Assembly (NCBI RefSeq): GCF_009928485.1
Contig: NZ_JAABNP010000002.1
Location: forward strand, 124,001 to 188,000
Source: Clostridium sp. C2-6-12
Lineage (GTDB): Bacteria > Bacillota > Clostridia > Clostridiales > Clostridiaceae
Length of the DNA stretch: 64,000 nt
Direction: 5' to 3'
Shown: one piece after another, positions 9,241-16,668 of the stretch
Layout: every line of letters begins with the position of its first letter
Numbering within the stretch: the first letter of the stretch is position 1
Program-made: the position numbers and the translations under genes
Notes under the pieces: model-generated
Seen by the model: the letters and a program-made list of their open reading frames with translations, nothing else
What the model was told of the DNA's origin: nothing
The model's database searches: none

Positions 9241-9298
9241 TCTTGGTGAAAAACTGGTCAAATATTGGTGTAAAATTGGTCAAAAACTGGTGCATTGG
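9241..9298. repeat. Five 11-bp direct repeats (iteron-like array)
   Basis: TGGT occurs at 9244, 9255, 9266, 9277 and 9288, exactly 11 bp apart. On the minus strand the units read ACCA followed by RTTTTNV or a close variant. The array spans the last codons and 3' flank of the ArpU-like gene. Helically phased repeats suggest a protein-binding array, for example for a terminase small subunit, replication protein or late regulator. Confidence 0.7.
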
Positions 9299-9737
9299 GA
9301 TAAATAAACTCCGTTAGTTTATTTATAATTTCATTTTTTAATTTACAGCAATTATCTTTATCTATTCCTAAAGTCATTCCTATCTCAATCCATGTTTTCT
9401 TTTCCTTCTGAAAATATCTTAATTCAACTAATTTATATTCTTCTGCTTTTAATATATCAAGCGCATTTGTTACTAATGTCTTGAGCATAATAGTGTCGCT
9501 TTTCATTTTTCTTAAATGGTTCAACTCTTTTGACATATGTTCGTCCCTTTTAATGACTTCATTTTCTACTGAACTATTAAAAGCATTCGTTGGTGAATTT
9601 CTTTCTTCAAATGAAACTCCTGCATATGAAACATCATTAACTAATCTATTTATATGTAATTCTATATTTTCAATTTTTAAATCCAAATTTTTAAAATCAT
9701 ATAATGTTTTTTCTGTTTTCTTAAATAAATTATTCAT
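9258..9737 (-). CDS. ArpU-family / sigma-region-4-like late transcription regulator
   Basis: The 159-aa protein has a coiled N-terminal half and a C-terminal helix-turn-helix like sigma region 4 ('ELRYFQKEKKTWIEIG' then 'LGIDKDNCCKLKNEI', about residues 105-145). This layout matches phage ArpU/RinA-type proteins that switch on late packaging and lysis genes. The position, last in the early block and just before the HNH, terminase and head genes, agrees. Its C-terminal codons are part of an array of 11-bp repeats, so it might bind there and control itself or the genes downstream; that is an inference. Confidence 0.72.
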   Translation of the reverse strand: MNNLFKKTEKTLYDFKNLDLKIENIELHINRLVNDVSYAGVSFEERNSPTNAFNSSVENEVIKRDEHMSKELNHLRKMKSDTIMLKTLVTNALDILKAEEYKLVELRYFQKEKKTWIEIGMTLGIDKDNCCKLKNEIINKLTEFIYPNAPVFDQFYTNI

Positions 9738-9778
9738 CCTTTCCTCCTATATATTACTGGATTGCGATTTATTAGTTA

Positions 9779-10144
9779 TTAATCCCAAGGTTGCTCTCCA
9801 TTGTCGCTAACTGTTATTAAATCCTCGTTATCAGATTGTTTTTTGCTTAATAGTTCTATACCTCCAAAACTATCTGCAATTATTTCAGTTTTATAGATCT
9901 TATGTCCATCTTTTTCATAGCTGCTATTCGATAGTTTACCAACTATCCCAACTTTAGTTCCTTTAACTAAATATGTACTTAAATTTTCAGCACCAAATGA
10001 TACTATATTGAAAAATTGTACTGTTTTCTCTCCTTTTATAAATTCATTTACTGCAATTGAAAAAGTACAAATCGACTTTCCATTTTGTGAATACTTAAGT
10101 TCGCTATCCCTTGTTAATGTTCCAATCTCTATAACTTTATTCAT
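9779..10144 (-). CDS. ssb: Phage single-stranded DNA-binding protein
   Basis: An OB-fold SSB of 121 aa. The family start 'MNKVIEIGTLTRDSELKYS', the 'FSIAVNE' strand and 'FNIVSFGAENLSTYLVKGTKV' (here shown within 20 residues as separate strands) are typical, and the tail ends in the acidic/aromatic motif 'QPWD' that recruits partner proteins in other SSBs. It coats single strands during phage replication and recombination with the ERF and DnaB proteins encoded upstream. It starts 3 bp after the DUF1064 gene. Confidence 0.93.
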   Translation of the reverse strand: MNKVIEIGTLTRDSELKYSQNGKSICTFSIAVNEFIKGEKTVQFFNIVSFGAENLSTYLVKGTKVGIVGKLSNSSYEKDGHKIYKTEIIADSFGGIELLSKKQSDNEDLITVSDNGEQPWD

Positions 10145-10147
10145 ATG

Positions 10148-10573
10148 TTACTTACCATTCTTTCTCTTTTTATTTTTATTTCTTATTTTCTTTAATTCAT
10201 AAAAATCTATAAATCCATATTTATCACCATATTTTATTGATCTTGCAACAATACTTAATTTAAGATCTCTATATCTTTCATTAAATAACTTGATCCTCAA
10301 TTCTCCCTGCTGTGTTGCTTGACCTTTCACGTCTATATATTCCTCGCTGTTATCGTTATGATAAATTAAAAAATCTGGTGTGTAAGTCATTGCCCTATAT
10401 GTTTTATTAAATTTTTTAAAACCTTTCATAAGTACAAATTTAGGCTGTAACTCAAAACTCTTTATTTCTCCTTTAGCTTGTCTGGTTTTCAATGCTTCGT
10501 AATATGCCATTTCATCTTTACTAGCAAAATATATACCATCACATACAACTTTTTCATTATTGTATTTACTCAA
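10148..10573 (-). CDS. DUF1064 family protein, candidate PD-(D/E)XK nuclease/resolvase
   Basis: The 141-aa protein matches the phage DUF1064 pattern: an N-terminal strand 'CDGIYFASKDEMAYYEALK', then 'YTPDFLIYHNDNSEEYIDVKG', in which PD and D-x-K are spaced like a PD-(D/E)XK nuclease core. Such proteins in siphovirus replication modules are thought to be endonucleases or Holliday-junction resolvases. The C-terminus is very basic. It lies between the Rha/ORF6C regulator and the SSB gene. Confidence 0.82.
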   Translation of the reverse strand: MSKYNNEKVVCDGIYFASKDEMAYYEALKTRQAKGEIKSFELQPKFVLMKGFKKFNKTYRAMTYTPDFLIYHNDNSEEYIDVKGQATQQGELRIKLFNERYRDLKLSIVARSIKYGDKYGFIDFYELKKIRNKNKKRKNGK

Positions 10574-10592
10574 TCTCTAAATCCTCCGATTC

Positions 10593-11297
10593 TTACATCA
10601 CAATCTGATTATTTAATAAAATTATTTGGTCTTTTAATATAAACGGAATTTCATACTTATTAACTATTTCTATAGCTATATTAAGTTGGCATCTTTTAAT
10701 TGCTTTATAACTTCTTACACCAAATTCTCTTTTTATTTGCTGTTGAATATCTCCATATACTTGTGATCTAATTGAATTATTTTTATATGCATTTGATCCT
10801 TTACCTCCTAAAGCTCTAATACCTACTTTCTTAACCGCTTTTTGAAGTTCTTCACAATCTATTGTTAAAAGTGGCATATTGTCCCTTAATTCCCTTACTT
10901 CATTTTCCAATTCTTGTTGTTTTGAATCTAATGTAAATATTGCTTGAAGTTCTTTAGATAAATTTTTCACTGGATTTTTAATATCTCTTTCCATTTCCTC
11001 AAACCTTGTTACATATTCAGCTGTAAACAAAACTCCTTTTTCTCCTGTCATCTTATTAGCAACCATATCACAACCTTTTTTAGTTAATAAATAGCAAGGT
11101 TTATTTCTATTTGCTCCATCTATATAATTACTTTCTATAAAGAAGTCAGATGGGCGGAAATTTCCGCTTATTAAATATTTGATATACCCTCGTATACTTT
11201 CTAATAAATCTTTATGTTGTTTACCTACCATTTCAGAAACTTCTCTACTATCTGTTACTAATTGTCCATTTTCATATAATATTGTTAATTTATTCAT
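10593..11297 (-). CDS. Rha-family regulator with ORF6C domain (antirepressor-like)
   Basis: The 234-aa protein has an N-terminal Rha domain (about residues 1-100, 'LVTDSREVSEMVGKQHKDLL', 'LLTKKGCDMVANKMTGEKG') and a C-terminal ORF6C-type domain (about 140-230, 'GIRALGGKGSNAYKNN'). Rha and ORF6C proteins are phage regulators, often antirepressors. I chose the ATG at 11297 because AAAGGAG lies 9 nt upstream; the open frame extends 26 codons further without such a site. The adjacent phage replication genes are on the same strand. Confidence 0.82.
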   Translation of the reverse strand: MNKLTILYENGQLVTDSREVSEMVGKQHKDLLESIRGYIKYLISGNFRPSDFFIESNYIDGANRNKPCYLLTKKGCDMVANKMTGEKGVLFTAEYVTRFEEMERDIKNPVKNLSKELQAIFTLDSKQQELENEVRELRDNMPLLTIDCEELQKAVKKVGIRALGGKGSNAYKNNSIRSQVYGDIQQQIKREFGVRSYKAIKRCQLNIAIEIVNKYEIPFILKDQIILLNNQIVM

Positions 11298-11379
11298 TAG
11301 TTTACGCTCCTTTTTATTATCAATTGATTTCATTTGATAATGAAATTTCATAATCTTAGTGTGTTTTTCTCTCAATATA

Positions 11380-11724
11380 TTATGAATTTCCGAATTCTAC
11401 CCTTTGCCATGCTAATAAAGATCTTAATATTTCTTGTTCTAATCTTATGTTTCTAAGCCCTTCTTGACATACTGTATAAGCATTTTCTGCTAAATCTCTT
11501 TCTAATCTCAAAAAACTTATTTTTTCTTCTCCTTTTGCTAAATCTTGAATAATTGCAATTGGATATTTTTCTAACCTTAATTTTAATAATTCTTTTCTTA
11601 ATGCAATTTTATATTCTCTTTCTGCATTAGTTTTTTTTACACCTAACGTTCTTAATTCATCATTTCCTTTTGTTAATGCAATTCTATTTATTTTTATCTG
11701 ATCCATTATTCCCTGTGGATTCAT
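11380..11724 (-). CDS. Phage coiled-coil protein of unknown function
   Basis: I do not recognise this 114-aa protein. It is almost wholly helical and highly charged, with heptad-like runs in residues 10-50 and 70-105, so it is probably a coiled coil. The ATG at 11724 follows GGAGGAAAGGG and overlaps the stop of the HNH-like gene as ATGA, which argues for coupled translation. It lies in the phage replication block and might assist the neighbouring nuclease or helicase; nothing in it shows an activity. Confidence 0.7.
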   Translation of the reverse strand: MNPQGIMDQIKINRIALTKGNDELRTLGVKKTNAEREYKIALRKELLKLRLEKYPIAIIQDLAKGEEKISFLRLERDLAENAYTVCQEGLRNIRLEQEILRSLLAWQRVEFGNS

Positions 11725-12110
11725 TCCCTTTCCTCCACTATAATTTTTCCGCCCATACACGCCCTTATTACATCTTCCCTAAAGTATTTGCCTGTATTGG
11801 TTTGTAATGTCTTTAAAAGCCTGTATACTGCTTCATTTTTAATACCTAACGCTGCTTTAATTTCTTTTGTATCTAAATATTCTTTAACAAATAAAATCTC
11901 TAATTTATTTTGGAAATGTAATTTTAATTTTTGATCAAGTTCATGTCCATTAGTTCCATGCACTCCATTTGTTCCTCTGTGACACCTACGACATAAAAAC
12001 ATAAAATTTAACTTACAATTTTCTAACTGCTTATTTTGTTTTCTAAATATTATATGATGTAATTCCGTTGCAGTTGTTCCACATACTCCACATACACAGC
12101 CATATATCAA
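11721..12110 (-). CDS. HNH-like zinc-finger nuclease of the replication module
   Basis: The 129-aa protein has 'CGVCGT' followed by 'ELHHIIFRKQN' and 'CRRCHRGTNGVHG', the layout of a zinc-bound HNH/ninG-type nuclease. Its C-terminal half has a short helix-turn-helix-like segment ('DTKEIKAALGIKNEAVYRLL'). It probably processes phage DNA intermediates. The gene starts 6 bp after the helicase gene and overlaps the next gene by 4 bp, so it is part of the same operon. Confidence 0.75.
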   Translation of the reverse strand: MIYGCVCGVCGTTATELHHIIFRKQNKQLENCKLNFMFLCRRCHRGTNGVHGTNGHELDQKLKLHFQNKLEILFVKEYLDTKEIKAALGIKNEAVYRLLKTLQTNTGKYFREDVIRACMGGKIIVEERE

Positions 12111-12116
12111 ACCATA

Positions 12117-13418
12117 TTACCTCCTATAATCTAAATTTCCTATCTTTTGAAGCTTGTCTATATAATAGAATTTTAAAGTTCCTGTTTTTCCGTTACGCTG
12201 CTTGCTTATGATCCATTCCATAATATTTTTATCTTGTGATTCCGGATGATAATATTCATCCCTATACGCAAATACAATAAGATCTGCATCTTGCTCAATA
12301 TTGCCACTTTCTCTCAAGTCTGACATCATAGGTCTTTTATCCGTTCTCATTTCAACAGCTCTTGATAACTGGCATAATAAAATAATATTTATATCTAATT
12401 CTTTCGCTAATAATTTTAATTGCCTTGTTACTTCTCCTATTTCATGACTTCTATTTCCTTTATCATTTATTTCTAGTAATGTTAAGTGATCCACTACTAA
12501 AAAATCTAATCCATGAGTTTGCTTCATAGCCTTCGCTTTAGCTTTTATAGTTAATATACTTTGATAGCTGCTGCAATCTGTAAAAACATTATTTTTAATG
12601 GATAAATCATTATAGGTTTGAGCTAACTTTATAAATTCTGATTCTGTGAGTTTTCCTGTTTGCAGTTTCTGTGATTCAATGTTTGAATTATAAGCAAGCC
12701 TTCTCATTCCTAGCCCTTCTGCTGTCATTTCCAATTCTATGATTAATCCTTTATATCCGTTTTTGCCTAATCCATCTGCAATATTTAAAGCCATTAAAGT
12801 CTTCCCCATGCTTGGTCTTCCACCAATTACAAACAGTTCACCTTTTTTAAGTCCATTTGTAGCCCTGTCAAAGTCTGTATAGTTTGTTTGCATCCCTGGT
12901 ATTTCTCCTCCTGCTTGGCATCTTTTTTCTATTTCTTTTAAAGTGATTCCTAGCAATTTACTTTCATCCATTATTGATGTTTTATTTTCTGCATTATCTG
13001 TCAAAATGTTGTTTAAATCCCCTGCTACTGTGTTAGGGTCTTCTTTTTCATCATACATTTTTTGAATTGCTTCATTCATATACTTAATGGATCTTCTTCG
13101 AAAAGCTGTATCTTTAAGCATCTTTATATATGGTTTCGGGTTTATACTTAATCCGCCAATTGATAACTCTGTTATATACGTTATTCCCCCTGCACTTGCT
13201 ATATTATCTTTCCCTATTTCATTAATTAGCAATGTTATGTTTATATCCTTTCCTTGTGCAAATAATTTACACATAGATCCAAATATTAATTGATGCTTTG
13301 TATTGTAATAATCATCTATTCTTAAGTTTTCAATTATTTCTGCAAATATAGAAGGGTTGTATAATATTGCACCCAGTATTTCCTGCTCTACTCTTATATT
13401 TTGTGGCAACGCCTGCAT
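12117..13418 (-). CDS. dnaB: Phage replicative DNA helicase, DnaB family
   Basis: This 433-aa hexameric 5'-3' helicase opens the phage replication fork. The N-terminal DnaB domain covers about residues 1-105 ('PQNIRVEQEILGAILYNPSIF'-like start, here divided). The RecA-like motor has Walker A 'GGRPSMGKT' (about residue 200), Walker B 'LDFLVVDHLTL' and the 'LRESGNIEQDADLIVF' motif. Length is normal. Start ATG follows GGAGGG. The HTH initiator encoded upstream is a likely loader, as in other clostridial and staphylococcal phages. Confidence 0.93.
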   Translation of the reverse strand: MQALPQNIRVEQEILGAILYNPSIFAEIIENLRIDDYYNTKHQLIFGSMCKLFAQGKDINITLLINEIGKDNIASAGGITYITELSIGGLSINPKPYIKMLKDTAFRRRSIKYMNEAIQKMYDEKEDPNTVAGDLNNILTDNAENKTSIMDESKLLGITLKEIEKRCQAGGEIPGMQTNYTDFDRATNGLKKGELFVIGGRPSMGKTLMALNIADGLGKNGYKGLIIELEMTAEGLGMRRLAYNSNIESQKLQTGKLTESEFIKLAQTYNDLSIKNNVFTDCSSYQSILTIKAKAKAMKQTHGLDFLVVDHLTLLEINDKGNRSHEIGEVTRQLKLLAKELDINIILLCQLSRAVEMRTDKRPMMSDLRESGNIEQDADLIVFAYRDEYYHPESQDKNIMEWIISKQRNGKTGTLKFYYIDKLQKIGNLDYRR

Positions 13419-13429
13419 CTCTCGCCCTC

Positions 13430-14095
13430 CTAATCAAATTGAAATTCTTGATATTTATTATTTGTTTCTAGTGCTACTGAATCTTTTAGTTGATATACAG
13501 TTTGCCAACTATGTAAAATACTTTGATTTAATATTTCTATTTTCAAATCATTATTATCTGACATTTTATCTAACTTATTTAGCAATAATATTAGTGCTTT
13601 ACCTGTCATTGGTTTTTTGATTGACTTTCTCATTTTTAAAAAATCTTTTATTGTTTCCTTAAGCTCTTTATTATCTGTATAAATATTTATAGCTTTATCA
13701 AGCTCCGTTTCTTTTTTATTATTAATTGTATTATTAAGTGTATTATTATCTTTGATTTTATCGTCAATAGGTTCTTGACTTTTTGCACAATAGGTATTGA
13801 TCTTTTCGTCAATAGGTATAAATGAACCTAAATATATTTTTCTTCTTATTATCTGCTTATTTTTATACTCTAACTGTATGTATATATATTTCTGGTCTGC
13901 TAAGTTTTTAATTAATCTTGAAACTGTTTCTTTTGATATTCCATACAATTCAGCAAAATATGAATTTGTTGCCCAACAATAACCCTGTTCATTGCATAAA
14001 GCTGTTATTTCTCCATAAAGCAATTTAGCTTTATCTTTTAGATTTTTATCATATCTTACATTTGCAGGTATTATTGCATAATAAGATCTATCCAT
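13430..14095 (-). CDS. Phage helix-turn-helix replication protein
   Basis: The 221-aa protein starts with a winged-helix domain typical of phage replication initiators ('YYAIIPANVRYDKNLKDKAK', then 'FAELYGISKETVSRLIKNL' at about residues 48-66). The C-terminal half is rich in Asn and Lys and helical, like DnaD/primosome-recruiting tails. It sits directly upstream of the DnaB-type helicase, the usual initiator/loader position, and the phage origin often lies within such genes. No clear iterons are visible inside it. Confidence 0.8.
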   Translation of the reverse strand: MDRSYYAIIPANVRYDKNLKDKAKLLYGEITALCNEQGYCWATNSYFAELYGISKETVSRLIKNLADQKYIYIQLEYKNKQIIRRKIYLGSFIPIDEKINTYCAKSQEPIDDKIKDNNTLNNTINNKKETELDKAINIYTDNKELKETIKDFLKMRKSIKKPMTGKALILLLNKLDKMSDNNDLKIEILNQSILHSWQTVYQLKDSVALETNNKYQEFQFD

Positions 14096-14099
14096 TTAA

Positions 14100-14663
14100 T
14101 CACCCTTGTTTCTTCTGGCACTCAATACATAGTATTTTTTTAAACTTGCTATGGCTAAACTGTGCAACATTTTCTGCCACTTGTTTAGTACATATGGTGC
14201 ATGTATATAGTTTAGGCTTACTGCCTTCCTGTGGCTTGTTAGATATATTATTTACAGGCTTATCTTTCTCATGTTTGTTTGTGCTATCGCTGTCTTTATT
14301 ATCATCTATACAAAAAAGTCCATTTAAAGCATATTTTCTGGCATATGAAGAAACACTCCCTGTTACTTGAGAAAGATCCATCCCTTTTTTAGCTTCATCT
14401 TCTCTAGCTAACCCATTAGTAAAAACTTTTTCACCTGTTTCAACATCTGTAACTGTTGCGGTTGCCTTCATATAAAATCTATTTCCTATAAGCTCAACTT
14501 CATCTGATAATTGCAAAGTTAATTTATTATCTAATAGATGCGGCTTAACACTTTCTAAAATATCTTCACAACTTCTATATGAATATTTTCCAAAACTATT
14601 AAATTGAGATTTAGGAGCTTTTAATTTAGCTTGAACATTTAATAATTTTTCATATACACTCAT
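14100..14663 (-). CDS. ERF-family single-strand annealing protein with C-terminal zinc ribbon
   Basis: The N-terminal 125 residues form an ERF domain ('SFGKYSYRSCEDILESVKP', 'DLSQVTGSVSSYARKYALNG'). ERF proteins anneal single strands during phage recombination and genome circularisation. A linker of polar residues leads to two CxxC pairs ('CTICTK', 'CIECQK', about residues 155-183) that probably bind zinc. The gene lies 10 bp after the Gp157 gene, the standard pairing in siphovirus recombination modules. Confidence 0.9.
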   Translation of the reverse strand: MSVYEKLLNVQAKLKAPKSQFNSFGKYSYRSCEDILESVKPHLLDNKLTLQLSDEVELIGNRFYMKATATVTDVETGEKVFTNGLAREDEAKKGMDLSQVTGSVSSYARKYALNGLFCIDDNKDSDSTNKHEKDKPVNNISNKPQEGSKPKLYTCTICTKQVAENVAQFSHSKFKKILCIECQKKQG

Positions 14664-14673
14664 ATGATCCTCC

Positions 14674-15156
14674 CTATCTAATTTTTAATGATTCTGTTTG
14701 TTTCAATGAAACACCTGGAATTATTACACCTTGCTTAATATCATCTAATATGGCTTTTTTAGCTACTGATTTAGTGTATACAATATATTGATCTGGAATT
14801 AGATTTTCATCATCTATATTTACGCTAGACGGATTTTTGCATATATTAAATGAGAACAAATTAGTTTTAAATTTTGTTTTTCCTATTGCTTTCATACTAT
14901 TTTCTAAATTATCTTTTAAAATTTTATTTCTATTCTTTAAGCTGCTCTTTCTTGCTGCTAGTCTTTTTTCTTCTTTCTCTAATGCATCTGCTTCTGCTTC
15001 TAAATTTTTCATTATTACAGCGTAATTTTGAGCCTTTTCTTCAATATCTTCTCCAACTTCTTTCATCGCTGCATCAATAAGATCTTGGCTAATTGTTTCA
15101 TCTTCTAAAAGAGCCTGTAAATTCATATAGTTTTGAGTGAGTTCATATAATTTCAT
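14674..15156 (-). CDS. Siphovirus Gp157 family protein
   Basis: The 160-aa protein has the family's shape: an N-terminal helix ('MKLYELTQNYMNLQALLED'), a long coiled coil (residues 45-110) and a C-terminal strand region 'PDQYIVYTKSVAKKAILDDI'. Gp157 proteins are linked to phage recombination or resistance but their activity is not settled. It is encoded immediately before the ERF gene. The start has a weak but present AGGAG further upstream. Confidence 0.88.
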   Translation of the reverse strand: MKLYELTQNYMNLQALLEDETISQDLIDAAMKEVGEDIEEKAQNYAVIMKNLEAEADALEKEEKRLAARKSSLKNRNKILKDNLENSMKAIGKTKFKTNLFSFNICKNPSSVNIDDENLIPDQYIVYTKSVAKKAILDDIKQGVIIPGVSLKQTESLKIR

Positions 15157-15165
15157 TTCTTTCTC

Positions 15166-15420
15166 CTAACTTAATAAAGTTTTCAAAAATTCTTTAGCAT
15201 TAATTAATTCTTTTTCTGGATCTTCGTTAATGTCTAGAAATATATCTAAAATATTCATTATTTTTTTGTCTTTTGTCCATCCATGTTCACAGTAACCAAC
15301 TTCAATTTTTTTAACGTGTCCACTATAATTGAAGAATATGTCATGTTCTGTATTAGCTGATATATTTAGAGCCAATTCTTCAATTTCTAAAATTAATTTA
15401 ACAATATCTTTATCTATCAT
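15166..15420 (-). CDS. Small acidic phage protein, unknown
   Basis: I do not recognise this 84-aa acidic protein ('MIDKDIVKLILEIEELAL', 'HDIFFNYSGHVKKIEVGY'). The ATG at 15420 is decided by GGAGG 7 nt upstream; ten extra codons of open frame lie before it. It is the second gene of the leftward early operon and may bind or modulate other early proteins, but no motif supports a function. Confidence 0.65.
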   Translation of the reverse strand: MIDKDIVKLILEIEELALNISANTEHDIFFNYSGHVKKIEVGYCEHGWTKDKKIMNILDIFLDINEDPEKELINAKEFLKTLLS

Positions 15421-15508
15421 TAAATTTCCTCCATTATGTGTTATGGTCATACTTAAATATCATTATGTTAGTTAGAAAATTTAGGCTTTTTAGCCTATTA
15501 ATCATTCG

Positions 15509-15691
15509 TTATTTTATTAATTGTTTTCTTAATTCTTCCATTACTAATGCTAGTCCATCTTGACCTAATTGCTTGTCCATTATATCTAGCATTGTCGTTC
15601 CAAGACTTCTGAAATACAATTTTTCATCATCTATTGGATGCATAATTACAGTGATTATTCTTTTATTTTTAGTCCTAGTTTTATTATTCAT
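15509..15691 (-). CDS. Small phage protein, unknown
   Basis: A 60-aa protein with a basic start ('MNNKTRTKNKRII') and a helical second half. The ATG at 15691 follows AAAGGTG; the GTG three codons upstream lies too close to it. It is in the early leftward operon after the Cro-like gene. Its size and charge would allow a DNA-binding or directionality-factor role for the serine recombinase, but no motif shows this. Confidence 0.55.
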   Translation of the reverse strand: MNNKTRTKNKRIITVIMHPIDDEKLYFRSLGTTMLDIMDKQLGQDGLALVMEELRKQLIK

Positions 15692-15752
15692 AACAGTCAC
15701 CTTTTAATTTGTGCATTATATAATATGTTTTTTTAATCATTTTGTTAACAAC

Positions 15753-15977
15753 TTACGATTCATCTCCAAAAATTTCTTTTTCTCCAATATTGAAAGCTTG
15801 AGATATAGCTCGTCTGCTATTTTTACGTGGATAAATATTTCCCTTTTCCCATGCCCAATATGCTTTTTGTCCTGTAAAACATTTTTCCGCTGTTTCACCT
15901 TGACTCCATCCTTTTATTGTCCTAAGGACTTCTAATTTTTTATACCAAGGTAAGTTCTTTATTAAATCCTCTATCAT
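15753..15977 (-). CDS. Cro-like HTH regulator
   Basis: The 74-aa protein has an XRE-type helix-turn-helix: 'LEVLRTIKGWSQGETAEKCF' then 'TGQKAYWAWEKGN' (about residues 15-48). It diverges from the repressor gene across the operator region and is the first gene of the early operon, which is the Cro position. AGAGGTG precedes the ATG. It probably competes for the TGACGTAA-type sites in the interval. Confidence 0.83.
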   Translation of the reverse strand: MIEDLIKNLPWYKKLEVLRTIKGWSQGETAEKCFTGQKAYWAWEKGNIYPRKNSRRAISQAFNIGEKEIFGDES

Positions 15978-16202
15978 TTTTTCACCTCTTTTCTGTTTAC
16001 TTACTTGTCATTGACTTACAAATACACTTTACGTCTTTTTGTCGCAAAATACAAATTTGCTCCAACGTCATATTACGTCATTTATATGGTGAATTGTAGT
16101 ATTTCTCTTATTTTCTTATATTTCTATTAGTTTATTGACATAATGACGTAAATGACGTAATATACTATTATAAAAGTAACTTATAGAAAAGGAGCATTTT
16201 CA
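15978..16202. promoter_or_regulatory. Lysogeny switch: divergent promoters and repeated operators
   Basis: The 225-bp interval between repressor and Cro-like genes holds repeated TGACGT/ACGTCA boxes: ACGTCATATTACGTCA near 16066-16082 and TGACGTAAATGACGTAA at 16144-16160, with a half site near 16030. A rightward promoter TTGACA (16135-16140), a 17-bp spacer and TAATAT (16158-16163) transcribes the repressor. Two operator boxes fill its spacer, which predicts autorepression. The early leftward promoter is expected on the other side but is less clear. Confidence 0.75.
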
Positions 16203-16589
16203 ATGAGTAAAAAACTAGGTTTAAAAATCAAACAATTAAGAAGCGATTATAGCTTTAATACTGGTATAAAATTAACCCAGAAAGACTTAGCAGATAAATT
16301 AGGTTTGTCTCGTTCGTATTTAGGAGATATAGAAAGCGGTAGAACAAATGCTAGCGATGAAATCTTGCATAAATTATCTGAAATATTTAATATAAATTAT
16401 TCTGAATTATTAAAATTTCAACAAGATGATCAAATAGATACAGTAAGTAATAAACTAGATAGTGAAAATAATACTATAGATGAAGGCTTAGTACTTATTG
16501 AGCGTGCTAGGAAAAAAATGAATGAAAAAGATAAACAAAAAATGCTCGATATTCTTAAGGTTGCTTTTGAAGAATACTTTAATGACTAA
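16203..16589 (+). CDS. Prophage CI-like repressor, XRE family
   Basis: This 128-aa protein has an N-terminal XRE helix-turn-helix ('KLTQKDLADKLGLSRSYLGD', about residues 22-41, with 'IESGRTNASDEIL') and a helical C-terminal oligomerisation segment rather than a LexA-like protease domain. It should keep early genes off in the lysogen by binding the repeated sites just upstream. AAAGGAG lies 9 nt before the ATG. The lack of a protease domain means that induction would need another signal, perhaps the Rha/ORF6C protein. Confidence 0.87.
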   Translation: MSKKLGLKIKQLRSDYSFNTGIKLTQKDLADKLGLSRSYLGDIESGRTNASDEILHKLSEIFNINYSELLKFQQDDQIDTVSNKLDSENNTIDEGLVLIERARKKMNEKDKQKMLDILKVAFEEYFND

Positions 16590-16668
16590 ATATAAAGCAA
16601 ATACAATCAGCTCATAGAATTGTTTTACACATTTCATTTTAAAAAATACTAGATAAGGAAGGTGCATT

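Noticed and set aside
16590..16668. A possible sigma-E or sigma-K promoter before the serine recombinase, expected if excision is sporulation-timed
   Set aside because: AATACAAT resembles a sigma-E -10, but no -35 lies at the right distance, so I do not claim it.
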